Assembly: GCA_024710355.1 (NCBI GenBank)
Contig: JANJUX010000043.1
Coordinates: 95,202 to 159,201 of the forward strand
From: Candidatus Rifleibacteriota bacterium
GTDB lineage: Bacteria; Muiribacteriota; Ozemobacteria; Ozemobacterales; Ozemobacteraceae
DNA length: 64,000 bases
Reading direction: 5' to 3'
The notes beneath the pieces are model-generated. The model saw nothing but the letters and a program-made list of their open reading frames with translations. It had not been told where the DNA came from and made no database searches. The translations under genes were made by a program, and so were the position numbers. This document shows positions 43,480 through 52,524 of the stretch, one piece after another; the first letter of the stretch is position 1; each line of letters begins with the position of its first letter.

Positions 43480-44316
43480 ATGAAGTCGCGACATTCATTG
43501 CTGGTATTCGCAGTATTGGCAGTTCTAAGCCTGTTTTTGTCAGGCTGCAATGCTTTCGAAGCCTTCGACGGCGAGATCGAAGCGGGAGATTCGCAGACGC
43601 TGGTCGACGAAGGCAACCTCAAGCTTGCTGCAGCCGACTACAGCCACGCTCTCGAACTGTTTGAACGAGCCATGGCAAAAGGTGACAGTGGCGATGCGGC
43701 TTACCGTGGTCGGGCTTCGGCAAAAGCCGGGCTGGCAGGCTTCAATATGTTCACTGTCCTCGATCGCCTGCAGAATGGCACCAGCCCGATCGACTCACCG
43801 GCCGTAATTTTTTCGGCGGCAAAGCTGATAAAGAACCTCAAACTGCTCGACGAGGCTATCGATGACATGAACAGGCTAACCGACCCGGGCAACGACGACC
43901 TGCTTTTCAGGTCACTCATGAGTGCTCTTTCAGCCGCAAAAACCCTGCTTGCCAAGTATGACACCAATCTGAACCAGAAACTCGACACCCCCGACCAGAT
44001 AGACTTCGACACCAATGACGGAAAAACCCTGACCTGGTCTCAGCTTTACACCAGACTCAGTTCAGCCGGCTCTGCCTGGTCGCTCGAAAAGGCCTTTCTC
44101 GAACTGACCGAGGCCTTCAATGGCCGCGGCACAGAATGGGTTCTCATTTCGCCGGTCAATGGGGTCAGCCGCTCAGGCACATATACCCCGGCGAATCGCA
44201 GCACAGTTCTTGCCATCGGCAGCCTCGCCACAAGCCTTAAAACAGCCAATGCCTGGTTCGATAAATCCGAAACTGAATTCAAAACCATGCTGCTGAACCT
44301 TGACGGAGCCAGCTGA
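43480..44316 (+). CDS. Lipoprotein with TPR-like helices
   Basis: 278 aa with a lipobox (FLSGC, Cys at about 24). Residues about 40-85 look like one TPR pair (EGNLKLAAADYSHALELFERAM then GDSGDAAYRGRASAKAGLAGF; regions only). The rest is helical with no recognised domain, and it contains DTNLNQKLDTPDQIDFDTND, a segment resembling EF-hand/dockerin-like Asp patterns that could bind calcium. It is translationally coupled (TGATG) to the barrel gene behind it, so the two products probably cooperate at the outer membrane. Confidence 0.65.
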   Translation: MKSRHSLLVFAVLAVLSLFLSGCNAFEAFDGEIEAGDSQTLVDEGNLKLAAADYSHALELFERAMAKGDSGDAAYRGRASAKAGLAGFNMFTVLDRLQNGTSPIDSPAVIFSAAKLIKNLKLLDEAIDDMNRLTDPGNDDLLFRSLMSALSAAKTLLAKYDTNLNQKLDTPDQIDFDTNDGKTLTWSQLYTRLSSAGSAWSLEKAFLELTEAFNGRGTEWVLISPVNGVSRSGTYTPANRSTVLAIGSLATSLKTANAWFDKSETEFKTMLLNLDGAS

Positions 44317-45497
44317 TGCCTAATATCACCACATCACGAATCCAGCATAACCAGGCCGTCCCAAGACGGCTGACCCGCCTGAAATCAATGACTACACGAA
44401 TCGGCCAGACACTTTGCAGCCTGATAATTTCAGGCCTGCTGACAACTCCTGCCCTGGGCTACGAACGACCCCTGACCTTTGAGACCAGTCGTTCACACGG
44501 AATGGGCGGTACTTCAGTCGCAATCGCCGACGACCAGCAGGCATTGTTCTGCAACCCCGCCGGGCTTGGCATGCGCACCACCAGTGCTTTTTCCGTTTTA
44601 AGTGCCACCGGTGACCGCAGCGAAGACTACGATACGGTCAGCGACCATATCGATCGCCTCTCAGATGCCGACACTGCCGCCAGTCGCGCCGCCAACTTCA
44701 GCAATCTGACACAGATTATGGGAAAAACCGGATACCAGTCATGGTCAACCATGGCCTATTACCTCGGCAGCACCGGTTTTGGCGTTGCTGGCTATTATCG
44801 CGAAGCCGAAAACTTTTCGGTAGAAAACCCCTCCAGTCCGCTGATAAAGTCGCGCGTCGATAAAGATGCCGTTTTGACCGGCTCATTTGCCCGCGGTTAC
44901 GGTGAATCACAAATTCTTTTCAAAGACCGTGCAACCGGCTGGTGGGGTGGTTCAATGAAATTTGTCAGCCGCAAAACCGCTGACCATACCTACTATGCCC
45001 GTGACTTTGCCGCCCTGACACCAGGCGCGCTACGCGACACCGAAAAAACCGGCGTTGCCCTCGACTTTGACCTCGGCGCTCTCTGGCAGCTGAATAACCC
45101 CTGGAAAACCACTTTCGGCCTGTTTGCCGGCAATCTGCTCAGTTCAGATTTTTCTGAAGAAGCCGGCAACCTCAAGCGCCAGTTTGCTGTCGGTGCCTCG
45201 ATCAGACCGCTGACCGGCCCGGCTGAACGCAACGAAAAACTGCTGCTCGCCGCCGACTACTGGGAAACCGGCGAAGACAGTGCCGGGCTCGCCAAAGTCA
45301 GGCTGGGCATGCAGCTGCGCCTGACCCGCCACCTGCACCTGCTCGCGGGTCTGCGCGGCGGCTACCCGACCGGTGGCATCGCCTTTGCCTTTCACGACCT
45401 CAAGATTCAGGCCGCCACCTATGGCGAAGAAATCGGCCAGCGCCCGGGCGAACGCGAAGACCGCCGCACCTCGATATCAGCCAACCTCGAATTCTAA
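44316..45497 (+). CDS. Outer-membrane beta-barrel, TraF/UPF0164-like
   Basis: 393 aa. If translation begins at the coupled ATG there are about 24 residues before the signal peptide (SLIISGLLTTPALG); an internal ATG at 44388 would remove them. The mature start RSHGMGGTSVAIADDQQALFCNPAGL is the typical entry of FadL/UPF0164/TraF-like barrels, followed by many amphipathic strands and a terminal aromatic (ISANLEF). Members of this group are mostly uncharacterised and may transport hydrophobic compounds. It forms a two-gene unit with the lipoprotein upstream. Confidence 0.72.
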   Translation: MPNITTSRIQHNQAVPRRLTRLKSMTTRIGQTLCSLIISGLLTTPALGYERPLTFETSRSHGMGGTSVAIADDQQALFCNPAGLGMRTTSAFSVLSATGDRSEDYDTVSDHIDRLSDADTAASRAANFSNLTQIMGKTGYQSWSTMAYYLGSTGFGVAGYYREAENFSVENPSSPLIKSRVDKDAVLTGSFARGYGESQILFKDRATGWWGGSMKFVSRKTADHTYYARDFAALTPGALRDTEKTGVALDFDLGALWQLNNPWKTTFGLFAGNLLSSDFSEEAGNLKRQFAVGASIRPLTGPAERNEKLLLAADYWETGEDSAGLAKVRLGMQLRLTRHLHLLAGLRGGYPTGGIAFAFHDLKIQAATYGEEIGQRPGEREDRRTSISANLEF

Positions 45498-45558
45498 GAC
45501 TCCGTCGCATTTTACAGTGGTTGCGGAAATGCCAAGGTTGTTATACCCTTGCATCGCC

Positions 45559-46323
45559 ATGACTCAACCTTTTATCGACACCGATGAACGACTCGATTCA
45601 ATTCCGGGCACCAATTTCAGCCTGATTCAGAAAATCGATGGCACCGCTTTTGCAATCGACACACTGCTGCTCGCCAACTTTGTGAAATTCCGCCCCGACA
45701 TGCAGACCGCCGCCGACCTCGGCTCAGGCAGCGGCATACTGTCTTTTCTGGTTAAACATCGTAACCCGGCCCTGGCAATTACCGGCTTCGAATTGCAGGA
45801 AGAATTCGTCGATCTTGCGAATCGCAACCTGCAGATGAACCGCCAGTTTTCTGACCTCTGTTTCGAACAGATGGATGTCAGAGACATACCTGCACGTATT
45901 CTGCCAGAATCATTCGATCTGGTGATCTCGAACCCGCCATATTTTCAGATGGGCAGCGGCCGGCTGCCAACCCGCCCCGGCCGGGCCATGGCCCGGCACG
46001 AGCTGAACGGAACCGTAAAAGATTTTGTCGAAGCTGCAACCTACATGCTGCCTTACGGCGGGCGTTTCTGCCTGATAATTCCGACCAGCCGCTTCTATGA
46101 AATCGTCGAATATCTCAAGGCTGGCAATTTTGGTCTGCGACGCCTGCAGTTCGTCATTGCCAAAGAAGGCGAGCAGTCGCATCTGACGATGATCGAAGCC
46201 GAACGTTTTTTCAACGGCCGCCACGAACCGCTTCCCAACATCATCATTCACATGAAAAACAACACCTTCGGCCCCGAAGTGCAGCAAATCTACAGCGTCG
46301 GCCTCAAACCCTACCAGCCATAA
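45559..46323 (+). CDS. TrmN6-like tRNA (adenine-N6) methyltransferase
   Basis: 254 aa SAM-dependent methyltransferase. It has motif I AADLGSGSGILSFLV, an acidic FELQEEFVDLA and the N6-adenine motif NPPYF, then the YfiC-like GRAMARHELNGTVKDFV stretch. E. coli YfiC (TrmN6) methylates A37 of tRNA1(Val). The frame is open far upstream into the preceding gene; I chose the ATG at 45559, where the family's sequence begins (MTQPFIDTDERLD). A possible -10 (TTATAC) lies close before it, so the leader may be very short. Confidence 0.82.
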   Translation: MTQPFIDTDERLDSIPGTNFSLIQKIDGTAFAIDTLLLANFVKFRPDMQTAADLGSGSGILSFLVKHRNPALAITGFELQEEFVDLANRNLQMNRQFSDLCFEQMDVRDIPARILPESFDLVISNPPYFQMGSGRLPTRPGRAMARHELNGTVKDFVEAATYMLPYGGRFCLIIPTSRFYEIVEYLKAGNFGLRRLQFVIAKEGEQSHLTMIEAERFFNGRHEPLPNIIIHMKNNTFGPEVQQIYSVGLKPYQP

Positions 46324-46374
46324 ACTTTTCCGACACTTGAAAAGGGCGACCCTTTGCTATATTTGCAATCAAAT

Positions 46375-46407
46375 TAAAAAGCCCGCTGAAAGCATTTTTC
46401 AGCGGGC
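46375..46407 (-). terminator. Rho-independent terminator of aclBA
   Basis: On the minus strand, GCCCGCTGAAA and TTTCAGCGGGC form an 11-bp perfect stem (loop 5) with a following TTTTTAATTT, 25 nt after the aclA stop codon. Confidence 0.88.
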
Positions 46408-46431
46408 CTGTTACAGAATCAGATTTTCTGA

Positions 46432-48276
46432 TTATTCGCCGGCGGGAAGATCGTAGAGAATGTCATCCCACGGATGGCGATAGAGATCAGCCTTCTGGCG
46501 GCACTGATCCATGTAGTGACCGATCATGCCGATGGTGCGGCCGAGCAGGAACAGGCCGTTGAGACCGCCGCTGTTGACCACGGTCTGAATTCTTTCTTCA
46601 TCCCAGCCGAGGCCGTACATCATATCGACCGAGAGAACGCCGATGGCGCCGTCGACATTGAGAATCAGGGTGTCTTTCTTGGCGGTAGTCAGCTGTTCGA
46701 CTTCGAGCGCATAATCGAGCAGTTTCGTGCGCGGGAAATGCTTGCGGGCATACTGCTTGAGCAGTTCGACACGCATATCGGGGTTCTTCAGGCTCTTGAT
46801 GCGGTGACCGATACCCTGAATCTTGATGTTTTTCTTCTTCAGGTCGGCAATGAACGCATCAGGAGACTGACCGGCATCCTGAGCAGCTTTGAACATCAGG
46901 GCAGCACCGGCAACCGCACCACCGAAGCGCGGGCCGATTGTCAGAATACCAGAAGCGACGGCACTCATCAGATCTTTGCCGGCGCGGGCAGTAACGATGG
47001 TATTGTGAGCGCCAGAAACGGCGGGGCCGTGGTCAGCGCAGAGCTTGAGCACGATTTCCATGAATTCGGCGGCCCATTTCGGCAGGCGCTCTTTGAACCA
47101 GAGCAGACCGATGGTTTCACCGACCGAATAATTTTCGCCGATGACCTTGCTGATCTTGTGACCGGCATAGAGCAGCTCGTCTTTTGAATCGTCAGAAATG
47201 GTGCAGGTAAAGTTGGTCGGCTTGCGCACCATATTGCGGGCAACCGCTTCGGCGTAATCCATCGGAATTACCGGCGGTTCGACTTCGGGAGCCGGCTTGA
47301 TGACGCCCTTCTTGACCAGGCTTTCATAAGTGGCTTTGATTGCCTTGTCGTAATCGTCGAACGATTCGGGCACAACGACGCCGACTTCGCGCAGAGCGGC
47401 ATTTTTGGCTTCAGCGGTTTCGCGGCTGGCATCGGCCTTGGCGCCGGCATGGCCGAACTGAATGCCCTTAGGCATGTATTTGATCGAAGTGCCGGTAACC
47501 CACATTACCAGGGGCTTTTTGATCTTTTTGGTTTTTACCGCTTCGACGATTTTCCATTCTTCTTCGCCGCCAACTTCGCCAAGGCAGACGAGCATCTTGA
47601 TCGCCGGGTTGGCTTCAAAGCGCAGCAGGTGTTCGAGCAGAGTCGAGCCGGCATAAGCGTCACCGCCGATGGCGATACCTTCATTGAGACCGTCGGTGTT
47701 CAGCGCGATGATGTTATAGGCTTCATTCGACATGCCACCTGATTTGCTGACAAAACCGACCGAACCCGGGCGATGCAGCTTCGATTCGATGATACTTTCG
47801 ATAGTACCGCCGGTGTTGGCGACCTTGAAAGCGCCGGCAGCGATACCGCCGACAGTGGCCGGGCCAATGATGACCTTGCCGCGTTCGATGGCGACGGCGC
47901 GCAGATGGCGGGCCTGGCGTTCGGGCATACCTTCGGCGATAACGACGATGGTGCGCAGCTTCGGCTCGTTGAGGCCTTCCATGGTGGTGTCATAAGCGCT
48001 TCTGAAAGAGGCGAAATTGATCATGACATCGATATCGGGGTGCTTCTTCAGAGCGGTTTTGACATCGGGGTAAACCGGAATGAAAATCTCTTTTTTGCCC
48101 CAGAAAACTTTTTCTGAGCCGAATTTGCCCGGGTCAACGAGAGCGGCAACCGACGGGGTCGTTCTGCGGCAGCAGTAATCGAAATCGAGCATGCGCTGAA
48201 CCGCTTTGGTCTGCATGCCGTAAATCAGAGAGGTCGTGTTTTTATCGAAAAGCAGATAATCTGGTCTTTTTTTCAT
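46432..48276 (-). CDS. aclA: ATP-citrate lyase, subunit with CoA-ligase and citrate-synthase-like domains
   Basis: 614 aa. It equals the C-terminal half of animal ACLY and the large subunit of the green-sulfur-bacterial enzyme. Residues 1-330 are the succinyl-CoA-synthetase-alpha-like part with the phospho-histidine H276 in IQFGHAGAKAD and the SKSGGMSNEAYN block. Residues about 350-610 are the citrate-synthase-like (lyase) part: GPAVSGAHNTIVTARAGKDL, GIGHRIKSLKNPD and DGAIGVLSVDM. With AclB it converts citrate, CoA and ATP to acetyl-CoA, oxaloacetate and ADP. It follows aclB by 4 nt. Confidence 0.93.
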   Translation of the reverse strand: MKKRPDYLLFDKNTTSLIYGMQTKAVQRMLDFDYCCRRTTPSVAALVDPGKFGSEKVFWGKKEIFIPVYPDVKTALKKHPDIDVMINFASFRSAYDTTMEGLNEPKLRTIVVIAEGMPERQARHLRAVAIERGKVIIGPATVGGIAAGAFKVANTGGTIESIIESKLHRPGSVGFVSKSGGMSNEAYNIIALNTDGLNEGIAIGGDAYAGSTLLEHLLRFEANPAIKMLVCLGEVGGEEEWKIVEAVKTKKIKKPLVMWVTGTSIKYMPKGIQFGHAGAKADASRETAEAKNAALREVGVVVPESFDDYDKAIKATYESLVKKGVIKPAPEVEPPVIPMDYAEAVARNMVRKPTNFTCTISDDSKDELLYAGHKISKVIGENYSVGETIGLLWFKERLPKWAAEFMEIVLKLCADHGPAVSGAHNTIVTARAGKDLMSAVASGILTIGPRFGGAVAGAALMFKAAQDAGQSPDAFIADLKKKNIKIQGIGHRIKSLKNPDMRVELLKQYARKHFPRTKLLDYALEVEQLTTAKKDTLILNVDGAIGVLSVDMMYGLGWDEERIQTVVNSGGLNGLFLLGRTIGMIGHYMDQCRQKADLYRHPWDDILYDLPAGE

Positions 48277-48280
48277 GGCA

Positions 48281-49564
48281 TTACTTTCCTTTACCAGTCT
48301 TCAGGGCGTCCGAAACGACGCGGGTCATGTGATATTCGGGGCCATGCACTTCGATCGGCACTCCGAGCTTATCAGCGGCTGCCTTGAGATTGGCGAGGCC
48401 TTCCTGGTAGTTCGGGCCGCCACGGCGCACGAATATGCGGGCATTAACCTTTTTAAGCTTGTCACCATACTCGTTGAGAGCCTTGATGATGCCGGTGAAG
48501 GTCTTGGCCACATCGGTAAAGTTAGCGATACCACCGCCGAGAATCAGGGTTTTGGGGCGCTTTTTCGCATCCGGTTTTCGGGTCATCAGGTCGAGAACGA
48601 CCTTGGCATATTCATAGGTCAGGCTGGTGCTGGGATTGCCAGAATATTCGCCGTAAAAGGCCAGTTCTTTGGCAAACCCGAGATCGCAGACGGTATCGGC
48701 ATAGATAACCGAGGCGCCACCGCCGGCAACCATGTTCCAGATGGTGCCTTCGGGATTCAGCAGCGTCAGCTTCAGCGATGCACCAGACAGGGCATCGAGT
48801 TCACGGATCTTCATTTCTTCGGGGCTGAGGTTCTGACCAAAAGCGGCCGGGAATTCGATATCTTCGCCCCAGAGCTTGTTGCAGCAGAATTCAGCTGTAT
48901 CATCGAGCTTGGCAACCATGTCGAGCGGTATGATCTTATTACCGGCAATCGCGAACGGGTTGATTTCGAGATAGGCAAAGTGCAGAGCGGCAAAATACTT
49001 ATAAAGACCGCGAATGAAGCTGGCAACCATCTTTTTATTCTTGCCAAGCGCGCCCGGCAGAGCCTTTTCGACATTGACGTCTTCGATGCCGCCAAGAATC
49101 GGAACCTTGATAACTACTACCTTATCCCAGTTCTCTTCAACGTTGATGCCACCCTCGAGCGAGAAATAAATCGCATCGCCTTCGGCAGTCGATTTGATCG
49201 CGACATAATATTCGGCCTCATGCGGAACACAGGGCTCGATGAGGAAATGGGTCAGAGTGCCTTCGATACCGTTGACAACCTGCTTTTTGCCCATGCGTTC
49301 GTCGATCCATTTTTTGGTTTCGGCGATGTCTTTATTTACCAGAACCAGCCCGTGTTTGCCACGCTTGCCAAACAGCTGGTCAGGCTTCGCAACCAGTTTA
49401 TCGGTCTTCAGCCAGGGGTTGTCTTTTTTGAGCTTCGCCCAGTCTGTGTCTTTGTCGACCAGAACAATGTGACCATTGTAACCGACAGTTTCTTCACAAA
49501 AACCGTCAAGGTGCCTTGCAAGCATTCTTTTGCCGTGGTACTCACGGATTCCTCGTTGAGCCAT
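48281..49564 (-). CDS. aclB: ATP-citrate lyase, ATP-grasp/citrate-binding subunit
   Basis: 427 aa. It equals the N-terminal half of ACLY: REYHGKRMLA opening, ATP-grasp region (GLVLVNKDIAETKKWIDERM), YFAALHFAYLEINPFAI, then the citrate-binding flavodoxin-like part (NMVAGGGASVIYADTVCDLG and YGEYSGNPST). It forms the ATP- and citrate-handling subunit of ATP-citrate lyase. The enzyme is best known as a marker of the reductive TCA cycle but can also supply cytosolic acetyl-CoA; nothing else of that cycle is in this window. AGGAGAG precedes the ATG. Confidence 0.93.
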   Translation of the reverse strand: MAQRGIREYHGKRMLARHLDGFCEETVGYNGHIVLVDKDTDWAKLKKDNPWLKTDKLVAKPDQLFGKRGKHGLVLVNKDIAETKKWIDERMGKKQVVNGIEGTLTHFLIEPCVPHEAEYYVAIKSTAEGDAIYFSLEGGINVEENWDKVVVIKVPILGGIEDVNVEKALPGALGKNKKMVASFIRGLYKYFAALHFAYLEINPFAIAGNKIIPLDMVAKLDDTAEFCCNKLWGEDIEFPAAFGQNLSPEEMKIRELDALSGASLKLTLLNPEGTIWNMVAGGGASVIYADTVCDLGFAKELAFYGEYSGNPSTSLTYEYAKVVLDLMTRKPDAKKRPKTLILGGGIANFTDVAKTFTGIIKALNEYGDKLKKVNARIFVRRGGPNYQEGLANLKAAADKLGVPIEVHGPEYHMTRVVSDALKTGKGK

Positions 49565-49610
49565 CTTTATCTCTCCTGAAAAAAATTAAACAGGCAATGG
49601 ATACCTAAAG

Positions 49611-49640
49611 GGTATATCTCTGTACCAAATTTCGTGTCAA
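49611..49640 (-). promoter_or_regulatory. Sigma-70 promoter of aclBA
   Basis: A perfect TTGACA and a TATACC box separated by 18 nt on the minus strand, about 50 nt before the aclB ATG. It occupies the left side of a 322-nt intergenic region; the clpB promoter is on the right. In between (about 49650-49820) I see no gene or strong hairpin. Confidence 0.65.
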
Positions 49641-49824
49641 GCAAACTTTTCGCAAACAGTTAATTCGAGAACCTTTCCGACCGCAGATTTAATTCATGGC
49701 GACAAATGTGACGCATTCGCGGTACACTGCGACGTTGCTGCGACAGCCCGCGGCATGGAAACCGCCGGCCGATTCTCTGCCATAACCAGCCTTCAGAGCC
49801 GTTCATAGCTGGTCGCCCCATTTC

Positions 49825-49840
49825 TGGCATGCCGTTTGCA
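49825..49840 (+). promoter_or_regulatory. Sigma-54-type promoter of clpB
   Basis: TGGCATGCCGTTTGCA fits the -24/-12 consensus TGGCAC-N5-TTGCW with the canonical 10 nt between GG and GC. Predicted transcription start is near 49851, 36 nt before the clpB ATG. Sigma-54 control implies an upstream enhancer-binding site; I could not identify one by eye. Confidence 0.7.
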
Positions 49841-49886
49841 GATACTTAAATCGAATTATCATCATTTTTTACGAGGTGTTCTGAAT

Positions 49887-52487
49887 ATGGATATCAACAG
49901 AATGACGCAAAAATCACAGGAAGCGCTGCAGCTTGCCCAGAACATCGCCGTTCAGCACGGCCACCAGGAAATTTCTTCTGAACACCTGCTTGCAGCAATG
50001 CTTACCAACGAAACCGATCTGGTTCCGCGACTGCTCAATAACATCAATATCCCGTTGTCGACGATGCGTGACCGGGCCCAGCTGGCGATCAGCCGCCTGC
50101 CGCGTGTCAGCGGCCCGGGCATGACCCCTGACAAGTTCTACATCAACCGCGAACTGTCGCAGATTCTCGTCAAGGCCGAAGAAGAGATGAAAAGCCTCAA
50201 AGACGAGTATCTCTCGGTCGAGCATCTGGTGCTTGCCATGATCGAGAGCGGCTCTTCAACAGCCGTCGGCAAAATCTTCGCCGAACTGAACCTCAGCCGC
50301 GACCAGTTTTTGCAGGCATTGACCGCAGTGCGCGGCAACCAGCGCATCACTTCAGCCAACCCAGAGCAGACCTACGAAGCACTCGCCAAGTATGGCCGTG
50401 ACCTCGTCGCCATGGCAAAAAGCGGCAAACTCGACCCGGTCATCGGCCGCGACGCCGAAATCCGCCGCGTTACCAGAATTCTCTCACGCAAAACCAAAAA
50501 CAACCCGGTGCTCATCGGTGAACCGGGGGTCGGTAAAACCGCCATCGCTGAAGGCCTGGCACAGCGCATTCTGCAGGGCGACGTGCCCGAAAGTTTGCGC
50601 GACAAAACTATTTTTGCCCTCGATATGGGCTCACTGATCGCCGGCGCCAAATACCGCGGCGAATTTGAAGAGCGTCTCAAGGCCGTGCTGGCAGAAATTA
50701 AAAGCAGCAATGGCCAGATCATCATGTTCATCGACGAACTGCACACCATCGTCGGCGCCGGCAAAGCCGAAGGCTCGATGGATGCCGGCAACATGCTCAA
50801 ACCCTTGCTGGCCCGCGGTGAACTGCACTGCATCGGCGCCACCACCCTCGATGAATACCGCAAATACATCGAGAAAGACGCGGCCCTCGAACGCCGTTTC
50901 CAGCCGGTTCTTGTCGAACAGCCTGATGTTACCGACACCATCTCGATTCTGCGCGGCCTCAAAGAACGCTTCGAGGTTTTCCATGGCGTCAAAATTCAGG
51001 ACCGCGCCCTGGTCGCCGCTTCGACATTGTCGCACCGATATATCTCTGACCGCTTTCTGCCTGACAAGGCCATCGACCTCGTCGACGAAGCCTGCGCGAT
51101 GATCCGCACCGATATCGAATCGATGCCGGCCGAACTCGACGAAGTCACCCGCCGCATCATGCAGCTCGAAATCGAAGAAGCGGCACTGATCAAAGAAAAA
51201 GATGAGCAGAGCCTCACCCGCCTTGAAGCTCTGCGCAAGGAACTCGCCGATCTGAAAAACCGTGGCGATGCCATGAAAGCCCAGTGGGAGAGCGAACGTG
51301 GCGTCATCAAACGGGTGCAGACCCAGCGCGAACTCATCGAAAAGCTGAACCAGGAAATCAGCGAAGCCGAGCGTGCCTACGACCTCAACAAGGCCGCCGA
51401 GCTCAAGCATGGCAGGCTTCCCGAAGCTCTCAAACAGCTCAAAAATCTTGAAGATGAGCTGAAACAGAAGCAGAATACCGGCAAACTGGTACGCGAAGAA
51501 GTCACCGAAGAGGAAATTGCCGATATCGTCAGCCGCTGGACCGGGGTTCCGGTAACCCGCCTCATGGAAGGAGAAAAGGAAAAACTGCTGCACCTCGATG
51601 AACACCTGCACCAGCGAGTCATTGGTCAGGACGACGCGGTTAATCTGGTTACCGATGCGGTTATCCGCTCGCGTGCCGGCATCAAAGACCCACACCGGCC
51701 GATCGGTTCATTCATTTTTCTTGGCCCGACCGGGGTCGGTAAGACCGAGCTTGCCAAGGCCCTTGCCCAATCTCTTTTCGACACCGAAGAGAATATGGTT
51801 CGTATCGATATGAGCGAATACATGGAAAAGCACTCGGTTTCGCGCCTGATTGGCGCACCTCCGGGTTATATCGGCCATGACGACGGCGGCCAGCTGACTG
51901 AAGCGGTGCGGCGCAAACCCTATTCGGTCGTGCTTTTCGACGAAATCGAAAAGGCGCACACCGAAGTATTCAACGTTCTGCTGCAGATTCTCGACGATGG
52001 TCGCCTGACTGACTCCCGTGGCCGCACCGTCGATTTTCGCAATGTCGTGGTCATCATGACCAGCAACCTCGGTGCCCAGACGCTGATCAGCGAGATCGGC
52101 GAAGGCGGCGAGATCGATGAAAGCACTCGTGACAAGGTGATGGCCGAAGTCAAGCGCTTCTTCAAACCCGAATTCTTCAACCGCGTCGATGATATCGTGC
52201 TGTTTGCGCCACTCAAACGCAGTGAACTCGACAAGATAATCGACCTGCAGATCAACTCGATTCAGAAACGTCTGATCGAGCGCCGCATCAGTCTCGAAGT
52301 TACACCTGAAGCCAGGCAGTGGCTCATAGAACGCGGATACAGCCCATTATACGGCGCCAGACCTCTGAAGCGCCTGCTGCAGAAAGAGGTAGAAACTCTG
52401 CTGGCGCGTGCTATAATTACCGGCACGGTTGCCGACGGAACCACAGCGCCGATTGTCGTCAGAGGTGACCGCCTGGCGCTGGGTTGA
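49887..52487 (+). CDS. clpB: ClpB disaggregase (Hsp100)
   Basis: 866 aa hexameric AAA+ chaperone that pulls proteins out of aggregates together with DnaK. The N domain (1-145) has two Clp repeats. Then come AAA1 (Walker A GEPGVGKT at about 210, Walker B IMFIDELH), the coiled-coil M domain (about 400-530, Arg/Lys/Glu-rich), AAA2 (GPTGVGKT at about 612, Walker B VVLFDEIEKAH), and the C-terminal domain with LIERGYSPLYGARPLKR. The ATG at 49887, preceded by GAGG, is preferred to an upstream start 17 codons earlier. Length is normal. It is followed after 37 nt by a small membrane protein gene. Confidence 0.96.
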   Translation: MDINRMTQKSQEALQLAQNIAVQHGHQEISSEHLLAAMLTNETDLVPRLLNNINIPLSTMRDRAQLAISRLPRVSGPGMTPDKFYINRELSQILVKAEEEMKSLKDEYLSVEHLVLAMIESGSSTAVGKIFAELNLSRDQFLQALTAVRGNQRITSANPEQTYEALAKYGRDLVAMAKSGKLDPVIGRDAEIRRVTRILSRKTKNNPVLIGEPGVGKTAIAEGLAQRILQGDVPESLRDKTIFALDMGSLIAGAKYRGEFEERLKAVLAEIKSSNGQIIMFIDELHTIVGAGKAEGSMDAGNMLKPLLARGELHCIGATTLDEYRKYIEKDAALERRFQPVLVEQPDVTDTISILRGLKERFEVFHGVKIQDRALVAASTLSHRYISDRFLPDKAIDLVDEACAMIRTDIESMPAELDEVTRRIMQLEIEEAALIKEKDEQSLTRLEALRKELADLKNRGDAMKAQWESERGVIKRVQTQRELIEKLNQEISEAERAYDLNKAAELKHGRLPEALKQLKNLEDELKQKQNTGKLVREEVTEEEIADIVSRWTGVPVTRLMEGEKEKLLHLDEHLHQRVIGQDDAVNLVTDAVIRSRAGIKDPHRPIGSFIFLGPTGVGKTELAKALAQSLFDTEENMVRIDMSEYMEKHSVSRLIGAPPGYIGHDDGGQLTEAVRRKPYSVVLFDEIEKAHTEVFNVLLQILDDGRLTDSRGRTVDFRNVVVIMTSNLGAQTLISEIGEGGEIDESTRDKVMAEVKRFFKPEFFNRVDDIVLFAPLKRSELDKIIDLQINSIQKRLIERRISLEVTPEARQWLIERGYSPLYGARPLKRLLQKEVETLLARAIITGTVADGTTAPIVVRGDRLALG

Positions 52488-52524
52488 ATTGTCTGCCAAT
52501 AAATGAATCAGGAGGGCCGCGATC

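Noticed and set aside
45373..45558. 62-codon N-terminal extension of the methyltransferase
   Set aside because: It overlaps the barrel gene in another frame, is Pro/Ser-rich and has no homology; the family sequence begins at the ATG at 45559.
48275..49579. A 434-codon open frame on the plus strand exactly antisense to aclB
   Set aside because: It mirrors the aclB codons, has no ribosome site or family signature, and AclB is unmistakable. Long antisense frames of this kind also cover aclA, the LysM gene, clpB and others and come from codon bias.
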